DNA of 64,000 nucleotides from Allobosea sp. Tri-44 (GCF_004123845.1 NZ_NBDP01000007.1:372001-436000); one strand, 5' to 3'; positions 33,005 to 42,607 are shown, numbered from the stretch's first letter. The notes: generated by a model not told the origin, from the sequence alone. Translations and numbers: made by a program.

Positions 33005-33307
33005 TCAGAGGTCTTTCCCTATGATCTCGGCGAACGCGCTGATGGTTGCTTCGTTGCGCTTGTAGTAGGTCCACTGACCAATGCGCTTGGCCTCTACCAA
33101 GCCCGCCCGTTGAAGCGTTGCAAGATAGTCAGACACCGTTGACTGCGACAGTCCGACGCCTTCTTGGATGCTGCTAACGCAGACTCCCACCGTATGAACG
33201 TCACCTTCATCCTGCGGAGGGAAATTCTTCTCGGGATCCTTCAAGCCCTTCACGATTTCAAGGCGTGTACGGTTTGAGAGGGCTTTGAATATTTCGAGCA
33301 ATTCCAT
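33005..33307 (-). CDS. ArsR-family transcriptional repressor
   Basis: This is a 100-residue winged-helix protein: [17 protein letters not shown] at the start, the recognition helix [20 protein letters not shown], and the wing [10 protein letters not shown]. Only one cysteine, in VGVCVSSIQ, is present, so a metal-binding CxC site is lacking. It more likely responds to thiol-reactive, oxidative or organic signals. It lies 61 bp upstream of the dehydrogenase in the same orientation. A dyad in its own promoter region suggests autoregulation. Confidence 0.88.
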   Translation of the reverse strand: MELLEIFKALSNRTRLEIVKGLKDPEKNFPPQDEGDVHTVGVCVSSIQEGVGLSQSTVSDYLATLQRAGLVEAKRIGQWTYYKRNEATISAFAEIIGKDL

Positions 33308-33317
33308 ACGTCGGATG

Positions 33318-33337
33318 ATATCGATATTTACCGATAT
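33318..33337. promoter_or_regulatory. Probable ArsR operator upstream of 33307
   Basis: ATATCG and CGATAT arms are separated by 8 bp (ATATCGATATTTACCGATAT on the plus strand), in an AT-rich stretch 11 bp upstream of the ArsR ATG. Placement and AT-rich dyad match autoregulated ArsR sites. Confidence 0.5.
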
Positions 33338-33421
33338 GTCAATGCGGTGGCGCGCAAATGTTTATAGGAAAAGAGTGCGCTCCAAGGCTTGCCCAATTTG
33401 CGGACATTGGCGATGGAGGAT

Positions 33422-34962
33422 TTAAGCGTCCTGTCCCCCGTGACGGATTTCGAAGAGGTGGCGCATGCGATCCAGCAATCGCTGGACGGAGCCATGCTCA
33501 CTTCCACGAGCGGCGGATGGCAATAGTTGCTGCTGGTTCTCCATCCGGCGCGCGAGCAGCAATGCGAGATCCTCGGCGATCATCGGCCGGTCCCGCATCA
33601 GCGGCGCCAGGCTGTCCTGAGCGATCTCATAGGCGACGACCAGCGTCAGCGCCTTGACGGTTCCCAGCTCCGGCGCGCCGGTCAGCAGGCCGCCTTCACC
33701 GAAGCAATCTCCCGGGGCCAGGCGTCCCAACTCCATCTCGTGCCCACCCACCGCATGGGTACCAAGGCCACACCACTTCGGATGACCATGAGCGCTTGCA
33801 AAGTGGCACCCTCGGCGACGATCGTTTCGTCCTTCCGGAACGTGCGCCGAACCATCGCACCCGCCAGAACCTCTTTCTCATCCTCGGTCAGCGTCGCAAA
33901 CAAAGGGATGGCATCGAGCAATCGAAGCGGCGTGCTCCGATGCCGCGATGCGGCTGAATCTGCGTCGAAGCGGGGCGAGTTACTCGCCGTGGCGCCAGCT
34001 TCGGCGACCGGTGAAAGCCGGAGGTCGGCCGCCTGTGCATGGCGGTGGATCAGATCGAAGACCTCGTTCTTCGCCAGCGCCGATTTCGAGATATCGGGCA
34101 CGCGAAACCACAGCTCGATCTCGAGCGATGTGCCGGTCAGCGACTTGACCTGCACGCCCGGAGCCGGCTCCTTTAAGATAGCATTGCAGCTTAGCAGGAC
34201 GTCGCGCATCGCTTCCACGATCATGCGCGGCGACCGCGTGGGCACAAGCGATACTGTCAGCCTGATGCCGTGGCTGCGCTCCGGACTACTCATGTTGGTC
34301 AAAGTAGCCTTGGCGAGGCTGCTGTTGGGGAGCACGACGAGATCGTTGGAGCCGTTGATGAGATGCGTGGCGCGCCAGTTGGTTTCGAGCACACGGCCCT
34401 CTATTCCGCCGTTCAGAACAATCCAGTCACCGATCGCGTAAGGACGCCCGATGTTGAGCGCGATGCCGGAGAAGACGTCGCTCAGCGTGCTCTGCAACGC
34501 TAGGCCGATAATGATCGCGACGACGCCCGATGTCGCGACAAGTGTGCCGACCGGCATGGCGAACACATAGGCGATCATCGAGAGCAGCGCGCCGGTGTAG
34601 ATTGTCGCGACCACCAGGTCTTGGATCAGCCGTCCCTCTCGGGGCTGGCGCTCGAAGATCAGGAACACCCGGACGAAGGCAATCAGCGCCCAAGCACCAT
34701 TGATCCACCAGATGACCTTGGCGATGCCGATGAAGATCTGCTGCATCGCCTCCGTTTCGTCGGCAGTCGGCTCATAGGGAACGATGCCATGGTGCAGGAG
34801 CAGACCGGTCAGGGCGATGAAGAATACGACCTGTCCGAAGAGGCGACCCGCCGGGTAGCGGCGCAGTGCGAGACGCGTGACCAGCGTGCCGGCCAATGCC
34901 AGCATCGCGGTCTGGATCATCGGATCAGCTAGGAAAGCCAACGCCGCGTCGCCGTATGTCAT
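33422..34962 (-). pseudogene. MscS-type channel with C-terminal cyclic-nucleotide-binding domain, frameshifted
   Basis: From ATG 34962 the frame encodes several membrane segments, the MscS pore helix VATSGVVAIIIGLALQSTLS (about 143-162), the beta domain (IGDWIVLNGGIEGRVLETNW), and the start of a CNB domain (IPLFATLTEDEKEVLAGAMV, IRSGVALVPM). At about 33755 the frame changes. The rest of the CNB domain (ELGRLAPGDCFGEGGLLTG, then MIAEDLALLLARRMENQQQL) continues in another frame to 33422. A single missing base in GCGGTGGGTGGG explains the break. Intact, this would be a bCNG-like channel of ~510 residues. It is either a true mutation or a sequencing error. Confidence 0.85.
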
Positions 34963-35148
34963 TTCTCAACGTATCCCGATCAAGGGCCCCGAGTGGACGT
35001 TTATGAAGAAGGCACGCCGGATGGCGTCCTTTGACAGCCGCAAAGGTCGTGAGGATCAGCTGGCCGGCAAGGCACCATGATTGAAGTCGCCCGCCACGCG
35101 GTCACGTGGTCCTGGACCGCGCCGTCGATACAGCTGCCTTCACCCCAT

Positions 35149-35556
35149 TCAATCCGGCAGGGGAATGTGCTCATCCCGGTCGTCACCCGGGAGATCAAAG
35201 CGCCCCTGGCCCCAGTTCTGGGCGCGCCATTCGGCCTTGGCTGCCTCGATGCGCTCCTTGGAGGAAGCCACGAAGTTCCACCAGATGTAGCGCGGTCCGC
35301 CGAGAGTGGCGCCGCCGAGGATCATCAGCCGCGCGCCTCCGCTGCCTGCGGCGACCGTGATCCTGTCGCCGGGGCTCCGCCGGACCGGCCTGGTCGAAAA
35401 AGATGAACGGCCCGACCATCTGCCTCTTCGGCGCCGGCAAGGCGCGCCGCACCTCGAAGCCGCCGAGGTCCCGGGCGCGCGGAACGATCAGGGTCTCGAT
35501 CGCGTCCATGCCGACATCGTCGGGGCAGCCGGGTTCGATTGCTGGTTCCAGCTCAT
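35149..35556 (-). pseudogene. Pirin gene remnant (internal deletion plus frameshift)
   Basis: It starts at ATG 35556 with MSWN, then loses one base (ACCAG where the copy at 42687 has ACCCAG). It continues as pirin ([32 protein letters not shown]) and jumps directly to the C-terminal part ([25 protein letters not shown], stop at 35149). About 530 bp present in the 42687 copy are missing, including the conserved metal-binding region. The remaining parts are nearly identical in DNA to that copy, which lies inverted 7 kb away. It is not functional. Confidence 0.88.
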
Positions 35557-35849
35557 GAGCATCATCCTCTGCCTGCCGACAAGGCTCGGCTTCGGTCCGA
35601 AGACGAATGACCGGGTTCGATCCGTCTGCGCCCTGCGAGCGCGTTGGCGCCTTCGGTCCCTCACGGTTCGATGACTCGCGCCGCTCTCCGTGGCTAGCCC
35701 TGCTCGACGTCAAGCTCTGTCGCAAAAAGCGGAACGATGGCGGTATGTCGAGCTGAGAACTCGGCCCCGCGGCCGAGGAGGCCACCGAGAGAGAACGAGA
35801 CCCTATTTGGCAAATTTCAACACCTCCGGCGCTGCTCGATCCGACTTTT

Positions 35850-36215
35850 TCAGCGAAGAACAGGCGACGTGCAATGCCAGCGACGTTGCCCCTCTGGCAT
35901 GATCCAGGTGCGAGTGGCGGGAACAGCGCGAAGTTCAGCATGAGAACCCGCGAGATTGAAGCTCGCGACCTTCTGCCCGAGATGACGACCGCTAACATCG
36001 GCTCCTACTGCGGCGATCAGGCCGGCTGCCGCATATCCGACGACATAGCTTGGATGCGGCGGAGGAGAGGATGCGCGGTTGATGAGGTCGCCGCCTTCGA
36101 TGGCGACGGCCTTAATACGGATCAGGACGCCGTCGGCGGGGCACTCCGGATCGAGGACGCCCTCGTAACGGAAGACCTCCGGGCCGCCGCATTGGTCGTA
36201 GACCGCTGCCTTCAT
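35850..36215 (-). pseudogene. 5' remnant of an MDR quinone oxidoreductase gene
   Basis: About 109 residues match the N-terminal half of a quinone oxidoreductase: [54 protein letters not shown], and [10 protein letters not shown]. After MPEG the frame runs into unrelated sequence ([12 protein letters not shown]) and stops at 35850, before the cofactor domain. Family length is ~330 residues. The 290 bp between it and the pirin remnant hold no recognisable gene. Confidence 0.8.
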
Positions 36216-36356
36216 TGCTCAACCTCGTATCTGGCCTGGTACCGTGATTGCCAAGGCGAGCGGTTGGGGAGCCTGTCGCACGCCGGCCTTGCTGCTTTGA
36301 TCTGGATTGTCGCAAGTCCGGTCAGCTGTGTGGGCCGTTTTGATCCGATGTTCCGC

Positions 36357-38096
36357 TCAGCGGTCCGGGACGGGTTGGACGTGGAGTCGGTCGCTGCCCG
36401 ACATGGAGTCACCCTGAACCTGCTCGGCCAGCCGCTCGGTATCGCGCCGACGGATGTCCTCGACGGCTTCCTCGATGTCGACATCGGCAAAGCCCAGCAC
36501 CCGCAAGCCCTCCGCCCCCATCAGATAGGCGGACTCGGCCGTCTCGCGGATCTGGTAGTCGACACCGGCGCGGATGAGATCCACGGCATGGCCACGGTCG
36601 TAGCTGCGAACGAGCAGTTTGGCCTGAGGAAATTCGTGCTGCGCCAGTTCCACGATTTGCAGCGCGGCCTTGGGATCGTCGATGCAGATTATGATCGCAT
36701 CTGCCAACCCGGCGCCGGACTGGCGCAAGACGTCGAGCCGGGCGCCGTCGCCGAAGTACACCTTGAACCCGTATCGGGCCGCGTCGCGGATCCGGTCGGG
36801 CTCCCTGTCGATGACGGCCAGGTCGACGCCTCTGGAGAGAAGCGCCTGCGAAGAGATCTGGCCGAAGCGTCCGAAGCCGATGAGGAGGATCCGCCCCTTG
36901 AGGTCGCGGGCGGCGTCGACGCCATCCATCGACGCTTCGCTGCGCAACAGCCTGTCGGCCGCGATCATCAGCAGCGGCGTCAGGGCCATGGACAGGATCA
37001 CGACGGTGGAAAACAGCGCGTTTTCCCGCGCATCGATCACGCCGGCCGACGTCGCCGCGGCGTAGAGGACGAAGGCGAACTCGCCACCCTGCAGGAACAT
37101 CGAGGTTCGGTGCAAAGCCTGGCGGCTGGAGCCGCCGAACAGCAGGGCAACGGAATATACCACGACGCCCTTCGCGATGGTAAAGGCGGCCAGCATGGCC
37201 AGCAAGAGGCGCCATTCGGCCGCGACGACTGCAAGGTTCAGCGACATGCCGACGGCCAGGAAAAACAGCCCCATGAGCAGGCCGCGAAATGGCTCGATGT
37301 CGCTTTCGATCTGGTGGCGATAGCTCGAACTCGAGAGCATAACGCCGGCGAGGAAGGCACCCATCGCCATCGACAGCCCGGCGACCTCCATGAGCAGCGC
37401 CGCGCCGAGCACAACCAGCAGCGCGCCTGCGGTCAGAACCTCGCGCGTCCGCGCTTGGGCCAGCAGAGCGAAGAGCGGGTTCAGGGCCCAGCGCGACACC
37501 GCCAGCAGCACGGCTAAGGCGGCGATCGCGATCAAGACACCGTTCCATCCCGCCTGTCCTTGTGCGAGAGGCGACAGGAAGGCGACCGCGGCCAGGAGCG
37601 GCACGATCATCAGGTCTTCGAACAGGAGGATCGCGACGGACTTCTGCCCCTCCGCGCTCGACATCTCGCCGCGGTCCTGCAGCACCGACATGATGACGGC
37701 GGTCGAAGACAGGACGAAGCCCGCCCCGGCGATGAAGGCGACCTGACCGGGGAGATTGAACAGGGCAGCGCCCGCCAGCATGAGGGCCGCGATTGCAGAA
37801 AACACCTGGGCGAGGCCCAGTCCGAAGATCTGGCCGCGCATGGCCCAGAGCTTGGGCGGGCGCAGTTCCAGTCCGATCACGAACAGGAACATCACCACTC
37901 CAAGCTCTGAGAAATGCAGGATGGCCTGGGCATCGGCGAACAGGCCGAGCACCGAAGGCCCCACCAGCACGCCGGCGGCGAAGTAGCCGAGGACCGAGCC
38001 GAGGCCGAGCCGCCGGAACAGCGGCACGGCAACCACAGCCGCGCCCATCAGAACGACAGCGGGCGCGATCATCTGCCCCAAGCCTGCTTCAGCCAT
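36357..38096 (-). CDS. CPA2-family monovalent cation:proton antiporter, KefB/KefC-like
   Basis: The 579-residue protein has an N-terminal Na+/H+ exchanger membrane domain (about 1-385; FLFVIGLELRPPKL, GAGFVLSSTAVIMSVLQDRG, LFFLAVGMSLNLA) and a C-terminal RCK/TrkA-N domain (about 405-530; ILLIGFGRFGQISSQALLSR, then YFGDGARLDVLRQSGA). It exchanges K+ (or Na+) for H+ across the inner membrane and is gated through the NAD(H)-binding domain. KefB/C-type proteins protect against electrophiles, which fits the dehydrogenase and hydrolase neighbours. Its ATG overlaps the TGA of the flavin monooxygenase gene. Confidence 0.9.
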   Translation of the reverse strand: MAEAGLGQMIAPAVVLMGAAVVAVPLFRRLGLGSVLGYFAAGVLVGPSVLGLFADAQAILHFSELGVVMFLFVIGLELRPPKLWAMRGQIFGLGLAQVFSAIAALMLAGAALFNLPGQVAFIAGAGFVLSSTAVIMSVLQDRGEMSSAEGQKSVAILLFEDLMIVPLLAAVAFLSPLAQGQAGWNGVLIAIAALAVLLAVSRWALNPLFALLAQARTREVLTAGALLVVLGAALLMEVAGLSMAMGAFLAGVMLSSSSYRHQIESDIEPFRGLLMGLFFLAVGMSLNLAVVAAEWRLLLAMLAAFTIAKGVVVYSVALLFGGSSRQALHRTSMFLQGGEFAFVLYAAATSAGVIDARENALFSTVVILSMALTPLLMIAADRLLRSEASMDGVDAARDLKGRILLIGFGRFGQISSQALLSRGVDLAVIDREPDRIRDAARYGFKVYFGDGARLDVLRQSGAGLADAIIICIDDPKAALQIVELAQHEFPQAKLLVRSYDRGHAVDLIRAGVDYQIRETAESAYLMGAEGLRVLGFADVDIEEAVEDIRRRDTERLAEQVQGDSMSGSDRLHVQPVPDR

Positions 38097-39157
38097 CAGA
38101 TCGTCTTTCCGGTTCTGTCTGTCGCCACCAGTGCATTCCGGATGATCGGCGCGACCTCGCTGCCCAACAGCTCGATCGAACGCTTCATCGCCGCCGTTTC
38201 GAGCGAGGCGGTGCTCATCTGGAAGGTGATGCGCGCGACGCCGCCGAGCGTCTCGTTGGCCTGGAGCATCTTGGCTGCGACCGTCGCCGGATCGCCGATC
38301 AGGAACGCGCCTTCCGGACCCGCCATGGCGTCGAACTGCTGGCGCGACGGCGGCGGCCAGCCGCGCTCGCGGCCAATCCTGCCCGTCAGATGCGCCCAGC
38401 CGGGGAAGAAGGCGTCCCTGGCCGCCATGTCGGTCTCGCCGACGAAGCCCATCGCATGGATGCCGACCTTGAGCTTCTCGGGATCATGCCCGGCGCTCTT
38501 GCCGGCTTCGCGATAGAGGTCAACGAGCGGGCGAAAGCGCTCGAATGTGCCACCGATTATCGCCACCATCAGCGGCAGGCCGAGCGTGCCGGCGCGGGCG
38601 AAGGATTGCGGCGTGCCGCCCACGCCGACCCAGACCGGCAGGCGGGGCTGGTGTGGGCGCGGGTAAATGCCCTGACCCTCGAGCGCCGGACGGAAGCGCC
38701 CTTTCCAGATCGGATAGGTCGTCTCGTTGAGCTTCAGGAGCAGATCGAGCTTCTCGGCGAAGAGGTCGTCATAGTCGCGCGGGTCCAGGCCAAACAGCGG
38801 GTAGGCCTCGCCGAACGAGCCGCGTCCGACGATGATCTCGGCCCGCCCCCTGGCGATCAGGTCGAGCGTCGCAAACTCCTGGAAGATCCGGACCGGGTCG
38901 GCGGCGCTCAGCACCGTCACCGCGCTCGTCAGTCGGATCCGGCTGGTGCGGGCCGCCGCCGCAGCCAAAATGATCACCGGTGCGGAGTCGAGGAACTCGG
39001 CGCGATGGTGCTCGCCGATGCCGAAGACGTCGAGCCCGGCGCGGTCCGCGACCTCGACCTCGTCGAGGAGATCGGCCATGCGATCGGTTGGCGAAGGAGG
39101 TTTGCCCGTCGCCGGATCGGGCAGGATGGCTGCAAAGCTGTCGATACCGATTTCCAT
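38096..39157 (-). CDS. LLM-class flavin-dependent oxidoreductase (luciferase-like monooxygenase)
   Basis: This is a 353-residue TIM-barrel flavoprotein: FGIGEHHRAEFLDSAPVI (about 46-63), RIRLTSAVTVLSAADPVRIF, ARGRAEIIVGRGSFGEAYPL and PVWVGVGGTPQSFARAGTLG, all typical of the bacterial luciferase-like family. It uses FMNH2 or F420 with O2 to oxidise an organic substrate. I chose the ATG giving MEIGIDSFA; the frame is open upstream but not conserved. It overlaps the antiporter start by 1 bp (TGATG), so the two are translated together. Confidence 0.88.
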   Translation of the reverse strand: MEIGIDSFAAILPDPATGKPPSPTDRMADLLDEVEVADRAGLDVFGIGEHHRAEFLDSAPVIILAAAAARTSRIRLTSAVTVLSAADPVRIFQEFATLDLIARGRAEIIVGRGSFGEAYPLFGLDPRDYDDLFAEKLDLLLKLNETTYPIWKGRFRPALEGQGIYPRPHQPRLPVWVGVGGTPQSFARAGTLGLPLMVAIIGGTFERFRPLVDLYREAGKSAGHDPEKLKVGIHAMGFVGETDMAARDAFFPGWAHLTGRIGRERGWPPPSRQQFDAMAGPEGAFLIGDPATVAAKMLQANETLGGVARITFQMSTASLETAAMKRSIELLGSEVAPIIRNALVATDRTGKTI

Positions 39158-39320
39158 GGATGGTCCTTGCAAACTCATGGGGCGACGCAGGCGCAGCGCG
39201 CAGAACTGGGGAAAAGGCGGTTCATGGCGCGCGAGTTTTCGATCCGGGTGACGTGCCTTAGCTGCCCGCCATTCCCGACTTGCTCGAACACTCGCTTTTT
39301 GACGAACGATGTTCTCATCG

Positions 39321-40847
39321 TCAGAATCGGTAGTTGGCGGTGAGGCCGAGCAGCTTGATGACTTGCGAGGGTCCGGTTTCCCGAATGAACCTACCAGGGT
39401 CGAAGACACCGACCGACGCTGCGAGATTCAGCTCCGGCGTTGCCTGCCACGCCGCGGCGATCTCGGCCTGCGTCCCGATGAAGCGCGCGTTGCTGTTTTT
39501 GCCACTGCGGACGAGGGCCCCCGAGATCGCGTAGATGCCGTCGCCGGTGCTCTGCCGCCAATAGGCCGTACCCGACAGCGACAGCTCGACGTCCTTGTGC
39601 GGACGGATCGTGACGGATGGTCGAAGCTGGATCAGGTTGCGCGGTCCGATCGGCGATTGGGACGCAAAATACTTGCCCCTGGGAAACAGCGGATTGAACG
39701 TACCGAGCCTTGGATCGTCCGGGTCGTCGTCGCCGGAGATCATGTCTGCCGTCAGCCTGAGGTCGGGCTGCAGCGGAGCCTGCGAAAAGCGATGGCCAAC
39801 TTCGCCGCCGATCCCCCAGCCCACCCTGCGGTGGCGGGCGAATGTTCCTTGCTGAACAGCGGCCTCGAGGTTCCAGTATGAGGAGCCGGTGTCTCCGAAA
39901 ATCCGGGTGCCGAAAGTGTGGACCAGCTCTTTGCCGGCGCCCTGGTCGTAGACCGCATTCCGGTCCCGCAGCCCGAGATAATAGCCGTCGAAGCCGTTCG
40001 CACGACTATCTCCCAGCCAGCGCGTCGCATAGACGCCCCAGAGGGACTTCTGGGACGACGTCCGGTCATCGAAATCGTCCAGCCTGTTGTCGACCGGGCG
40101 AAAATAAAGAGCCGTCACCTGCCAGGACTTGGCCGTAAGGGACATGTCGAGGCCGTCGAACGCCTGAGGGACATTGGGACCGTAGCGCGTGTCGACGAAG
40201 CGCCCCGCGCCTAGTGAGACGAGCTTGCGGCCTGCCGACAGCCGCAGCGAGGTCTCCTCAGCGACATCCGCTTCCACCTCGACGAATGCCTGCAGCATAT
40301 CGGCACCAGTCGTATCGACAGGCCTCTTGGCGCGGCGAACGCCTGAAATCCCGGAGAGCATGGGTTGTGCGAACAGGCGCAGCCTGCCCGCATGAAAATC
40401 GATGTAAGGCATGAAGCGATGCCAGACATAGCCATCGTCCGGCGCCGCGCCCCAGCGGACATTGGCATAGCCTTCGTAGCGTGATCGGACCTCGAGGCCT
40501 GTCGTGAGATAGGTCGATCCATCCGCGCTCAAGGGGGTGTACTTGAACGGCTCCGTCCACCGCCCCGTCCGCTGCGTCGGGTCTGCGAGATAGGACCAGC
40601 TTTCGGGGTAACGCTCGATCGTCAAGGTCGGCGCGCGGCCGATATCCGTGCCTGTCTGTGCGTCTGCAACAACAGGCAGCGTTGCTGCCGCGAAAGCGAT
40701 GGTCCACTTTCGCGGCGACAATTGTTTCAGGCTTCGGCGGAAGCGGCGGCTGGATCGCCGGGGCTTCACGGGGCCCGGCACACAGGGAGGTGCGAGCCGC
40801 GACACCGGACACATCATCTCGCAGGGCATTTCGCCGCGGCTTGCCAC
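39321..40847 (-). CDS. AlgE/alginate-export-type outer-membrane porin
   Basis: Up to 508 residues are open, but the real start is unclear. A signal-like segment WTIAFAAATLPVVADA ends near residue 64, so translation may begin at a TTG (40721) or another codon nearer to it; no good ribosome-binding site is seen. The mature part has alternating amphipathic beta strands (WRQSTGDGIYAISGALV, LRLTADMISGDDDPDDPR) and ends in an aromatic residue, ANYRF, as outer-membrane barrels do. The alginate-export domain family forms porin-like channels for anionic solutes. It may admit the substrate of the neighbouring monooxygenase or hydrolase. Confidence 0.78.
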   Translation of the reverse strand: MASRGEMPCEMMCPVSRLAPPCVPGPVKPRRSSRRFRRSLKQLSPRKWTIAFAAATLPVVADAQTGTDIGRAPTLTIERYPESWSYLADPTQRTGRWTEPFKYTPLSADGSTYLTTGLEVRSRYEGYANVRWGAAPDDGYVWHRFMPYIDFHAGRLRLFAQPMLSGISGVRRAKRPVDTTGADMLQAFVEVEADVAEETSLRLSAGRKLVSLGAGRFVDTRYGPNVPQAFDGLDMSLTAKSWQVTALYFRPVDNRLDDFDDRTSSQKSLWGVYATRWLGDSRANGFDGYYLGLRDRNAVYDQGAGKELVHTFGTRIFGDTGSSYWNLEAAVQQGTFARHRRVGWGIGGEVGHRFSQAPLQPDLRLTADMISGDDDPDDPRLGTFNPLFPRGKYFASQSPIGPRNLIQLRPSVTIRPHKDVELSLSGTAYWRQSTGDGIYAISGALVRSGKNSNARFIGTQAEIAAAWQATPELNLAASVGVFDPGRFIRETGPSQVIKLLGLTANYRF

Positions 40848-40856
40848 CCGAACAGG

Positions 40857-41510
40857 TCAGCCGGCGGCGCTCGGGACCGGCGTGTTGAGCAGCTGCTGCT
40901 CCCATAGATAGGCGATGCCACTGCCCGCAGCATGTTCCTTGAGCACGTCCGTCACCTTGCCAGCGGTTTCGATGCGGGCCCAGTCGCGCTGCCATTCGGC
41001 CATGACGGCGAGCCATGTCATCATATTCGCGCCGGCCGCGATCATGCGCTGGATGGCGACCTCGTGGGATTCAACAGAAATGCCGCCGCAGGCATCCGTG
41101 ACCACGGTCACGTCCCAGCCCTCGCCGAGAGCCTGGATCGCCGGCATCGCGACGCAGACTTCGGTCCAGAGGCCCGCGATGATCAGCTGCTTACGGCCCG
41201 TCGCCTTGACCGCGTCCACCACCTTCGGATCTTCCCAGGTGTTGACGAACGTCCGGTCGATCACGTCCTGACCCGGGAAGACATCGGTGATCTGCGGGAA
41301 GATGAGACCGCCTCGCTCAGCGATCACGCTCGTGAGAATGGTCGGGACGCTGAATGCCTTGGCGGCCTTCGCCAGAGCCGTCGCATTGTTGACCGCCATA
41401 TGCGGGTCGTGGCTGTTCAGGTTCGTGAGCTGGAAAGGCTGGTGGTCGATTAGGACGAGGACAGAATCTTCCGGGCGAAGAAGCGACTTCAGGCCGTTAC
41501 GAAAGGTCAT
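40857..41510 (-). CDS. Isochorismatase-family cysteine hydrolase (YcaC-like)
   Basis: The 217-residue protein has the family catalytic triad: Asp in VLIDHQPFQL (about 21), Lys in the NATALAKAAKAF region and Cys in LWTEVCVAMPAIQA (about 120). GRKQLIIAGLWTEVC is the diagnostic segment. YcaC-type members hydrolyse amides or esters; the substrate is unknown. It is divergent from a LysR regulator with a LysR-type dyad in the shared 131-bp promoter region, so it is the probable LysR target. Confidence 0.88.
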   Translation of the reverse strand: MTFRNGLKSLLRPEDSVLVLIDHQPFQLTNLNSHDPHMAVNNATALAKAAKAFSVPTILTSVIAERGGLIFPQITDVFPGQDVIDRTFVNTWEDPKVVDAVKATGRKQLIIAGLWTEVCVAMPAIQALGEGWDVTVVTDACGGISVESHEVAIQRMIAAGANMMTWLAVMAEWQRDWARIETAGKVTDVLKEHAAGSGIAYLWEQQLLNTPVPSAAG

Positions 41511-41612
41511 GACTATCCTTTTTGATGTCGTCGATGAGCGGCGTGTCTGCCTGGCAGTTTCGCCAGGGGCGGCGCCGATCGTGTAATGCCGTTCCCAAGT
41601 GCGCTACGATAG

Positions 41613-41627
41613 TGCCGAGGTTCGGCA
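41613..41627. promoter_or_regulatory. LysR-type operator (T-N11-A inverted repeat)
   Basis: TGCCGAGGTTCGGCA is a perfect 6-bp dyad with a 3-bp centre and fits the T-N11-A LysR box. It lies 14 bp upstream of the LysR ATG and ~100 bp upstream of the divergent isochorismatase gene, as expected for an autoregulated LysR protein that activates its divergent neighbour. Confidence 0.6.
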
Positions 41628-41641
41628 AGCTGTGTCGCAAG

Positions 41642-42607
41642 ATGAGGAACGCCAAATTGGAGATCGAAGATCTGCAGACATTCGTGGCGGTTGCTGATGC
41701 CGGAGGCGTCTCGCCCGCCGCGCGCCGGCTCGGCCTGTCCAAGTCCATCGTGAGCCGACGGCTGCTGCGGCTAGAATCGGGGCTCGGAGTCCAGCTGCTT
41801 GCGCGCACGACCCGCGGCGCGGCGCTCACGGAAGCCGGCGCGACATTCCGCGATCACGCGGCCAGGGTCTCCGCCGAGATCGAGCTGGCGAGGGAAGCGA
41901 TCCTGCAGAACGGCGACCTTCGCGGCCGCCTGCGGATCGCCATGCCGCTGACCTTCGGGCCGACGCACTTTGCTCCGATGCTCGCCGAACTGGCGCGACG
42001 CCATCCGCAGCTCCACATCCATACCGTCTACAGCGACCGCTTCGTCGATCTCATCGCCGAGGGCTTCGACTGCGCGATCCGTGTCGGCTACCTGCAGGAC
42101 TCAAGTCTGGTCGCAAGGCGTGTCGGCCCGATCTACGGCAAGCTCGTCGCGAGCCCGGACTATATCAAGACTCACGGCTCCCCTGAGAAACCCGAGGAGA
42201 TCGCCGCCCATCCGGCTTTGATGCAGGGCATGGAGACCTGGCAATTCATGGACGGTGACAAGATCGTCACCATCCAGCCGCAGGGGCGCTTCAAGGCAGA
42301 CAGTGCCACGGCTCTCGTTGCTGCCGCAGCAGCGGGGCTCGGTATCGCCTGGCTGCCCGACTGCATGATCCATGAGCATGTAGCGGCTGGCGCGCTCGTT
42401 CCAATCATGATGCGCTATCCGCCGCCACCGGCCGGCGCCTATGTTGTCCGTCCCCCGGGCCAGCACCCCGAACGCAAGATCCGGGTGCTGACCGAATTGT
42501 TGATCGAAATGCTCGAACACGATCCGCGTTTCGCGGAGATTGGTCAGTCCAATCCGAATGGCGAGGGCGTTGTGCCGGTGAGTTCCGCTTGCGGCGACAC
42601 AGCTTAG
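41642..42607 (+). CDS. LysR-family transcriptional regulator
   Basis: This is a 321-residue regulator. The winged helix (LQTFVAVADAGGVSPAARRL, LGLSKSIVSRRLLRLESGLG, then LLARTTRGAALTEAG) is followed by the co-inducer domain (RLRIAMPLTFGPTHFAPMLA; GLGIAWLPDCMIHEHVAAGA). I chose ATG 41642, which gives the normal start; 40 upstream open codons are non-conserved. It is divergent from the isochorismatase-type hydrolase and followed by the damaged pirin gene in the same orientation, a grouping seen in electrophile or chlorine-stress clusters. Confidence 0.9.
   Translation: MRNAKLEIEDLQTFVAVADAGGVSPAARRLGLSKSIVSRRLLRLESGLGVQLLARTTRGAALTEAGATFRDHAARVSAEIELAREAILQNGDLRGRLRIAMPLTFGPTHFAPMLAELARRHPQLHIHTVYSDRFVDLIAEGFDCAIRVGYLQDSSLVARRVGPIYGKLVASPDYIKTHGSPEKPEEIAAHPALMQGMETWQFMDGDKIVTIQPQGRFKADSATALVAAAAAGLGIAWLPDCMIHEHVAAGALVPIMMRYPPPPAGAYVVRPPGQHPERKIRVLTELLIEMLEHDPRFAEIGQSNPNGEGVVPVSSACGDTA

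Noticed and set aside
39199..39220. GCGCAGAACTGGGG run similar to the pirin C-terminal QNWGKG region
   Set aside because: Similarity is under 20 bases and lies in a promoter region; coincidence is likely.
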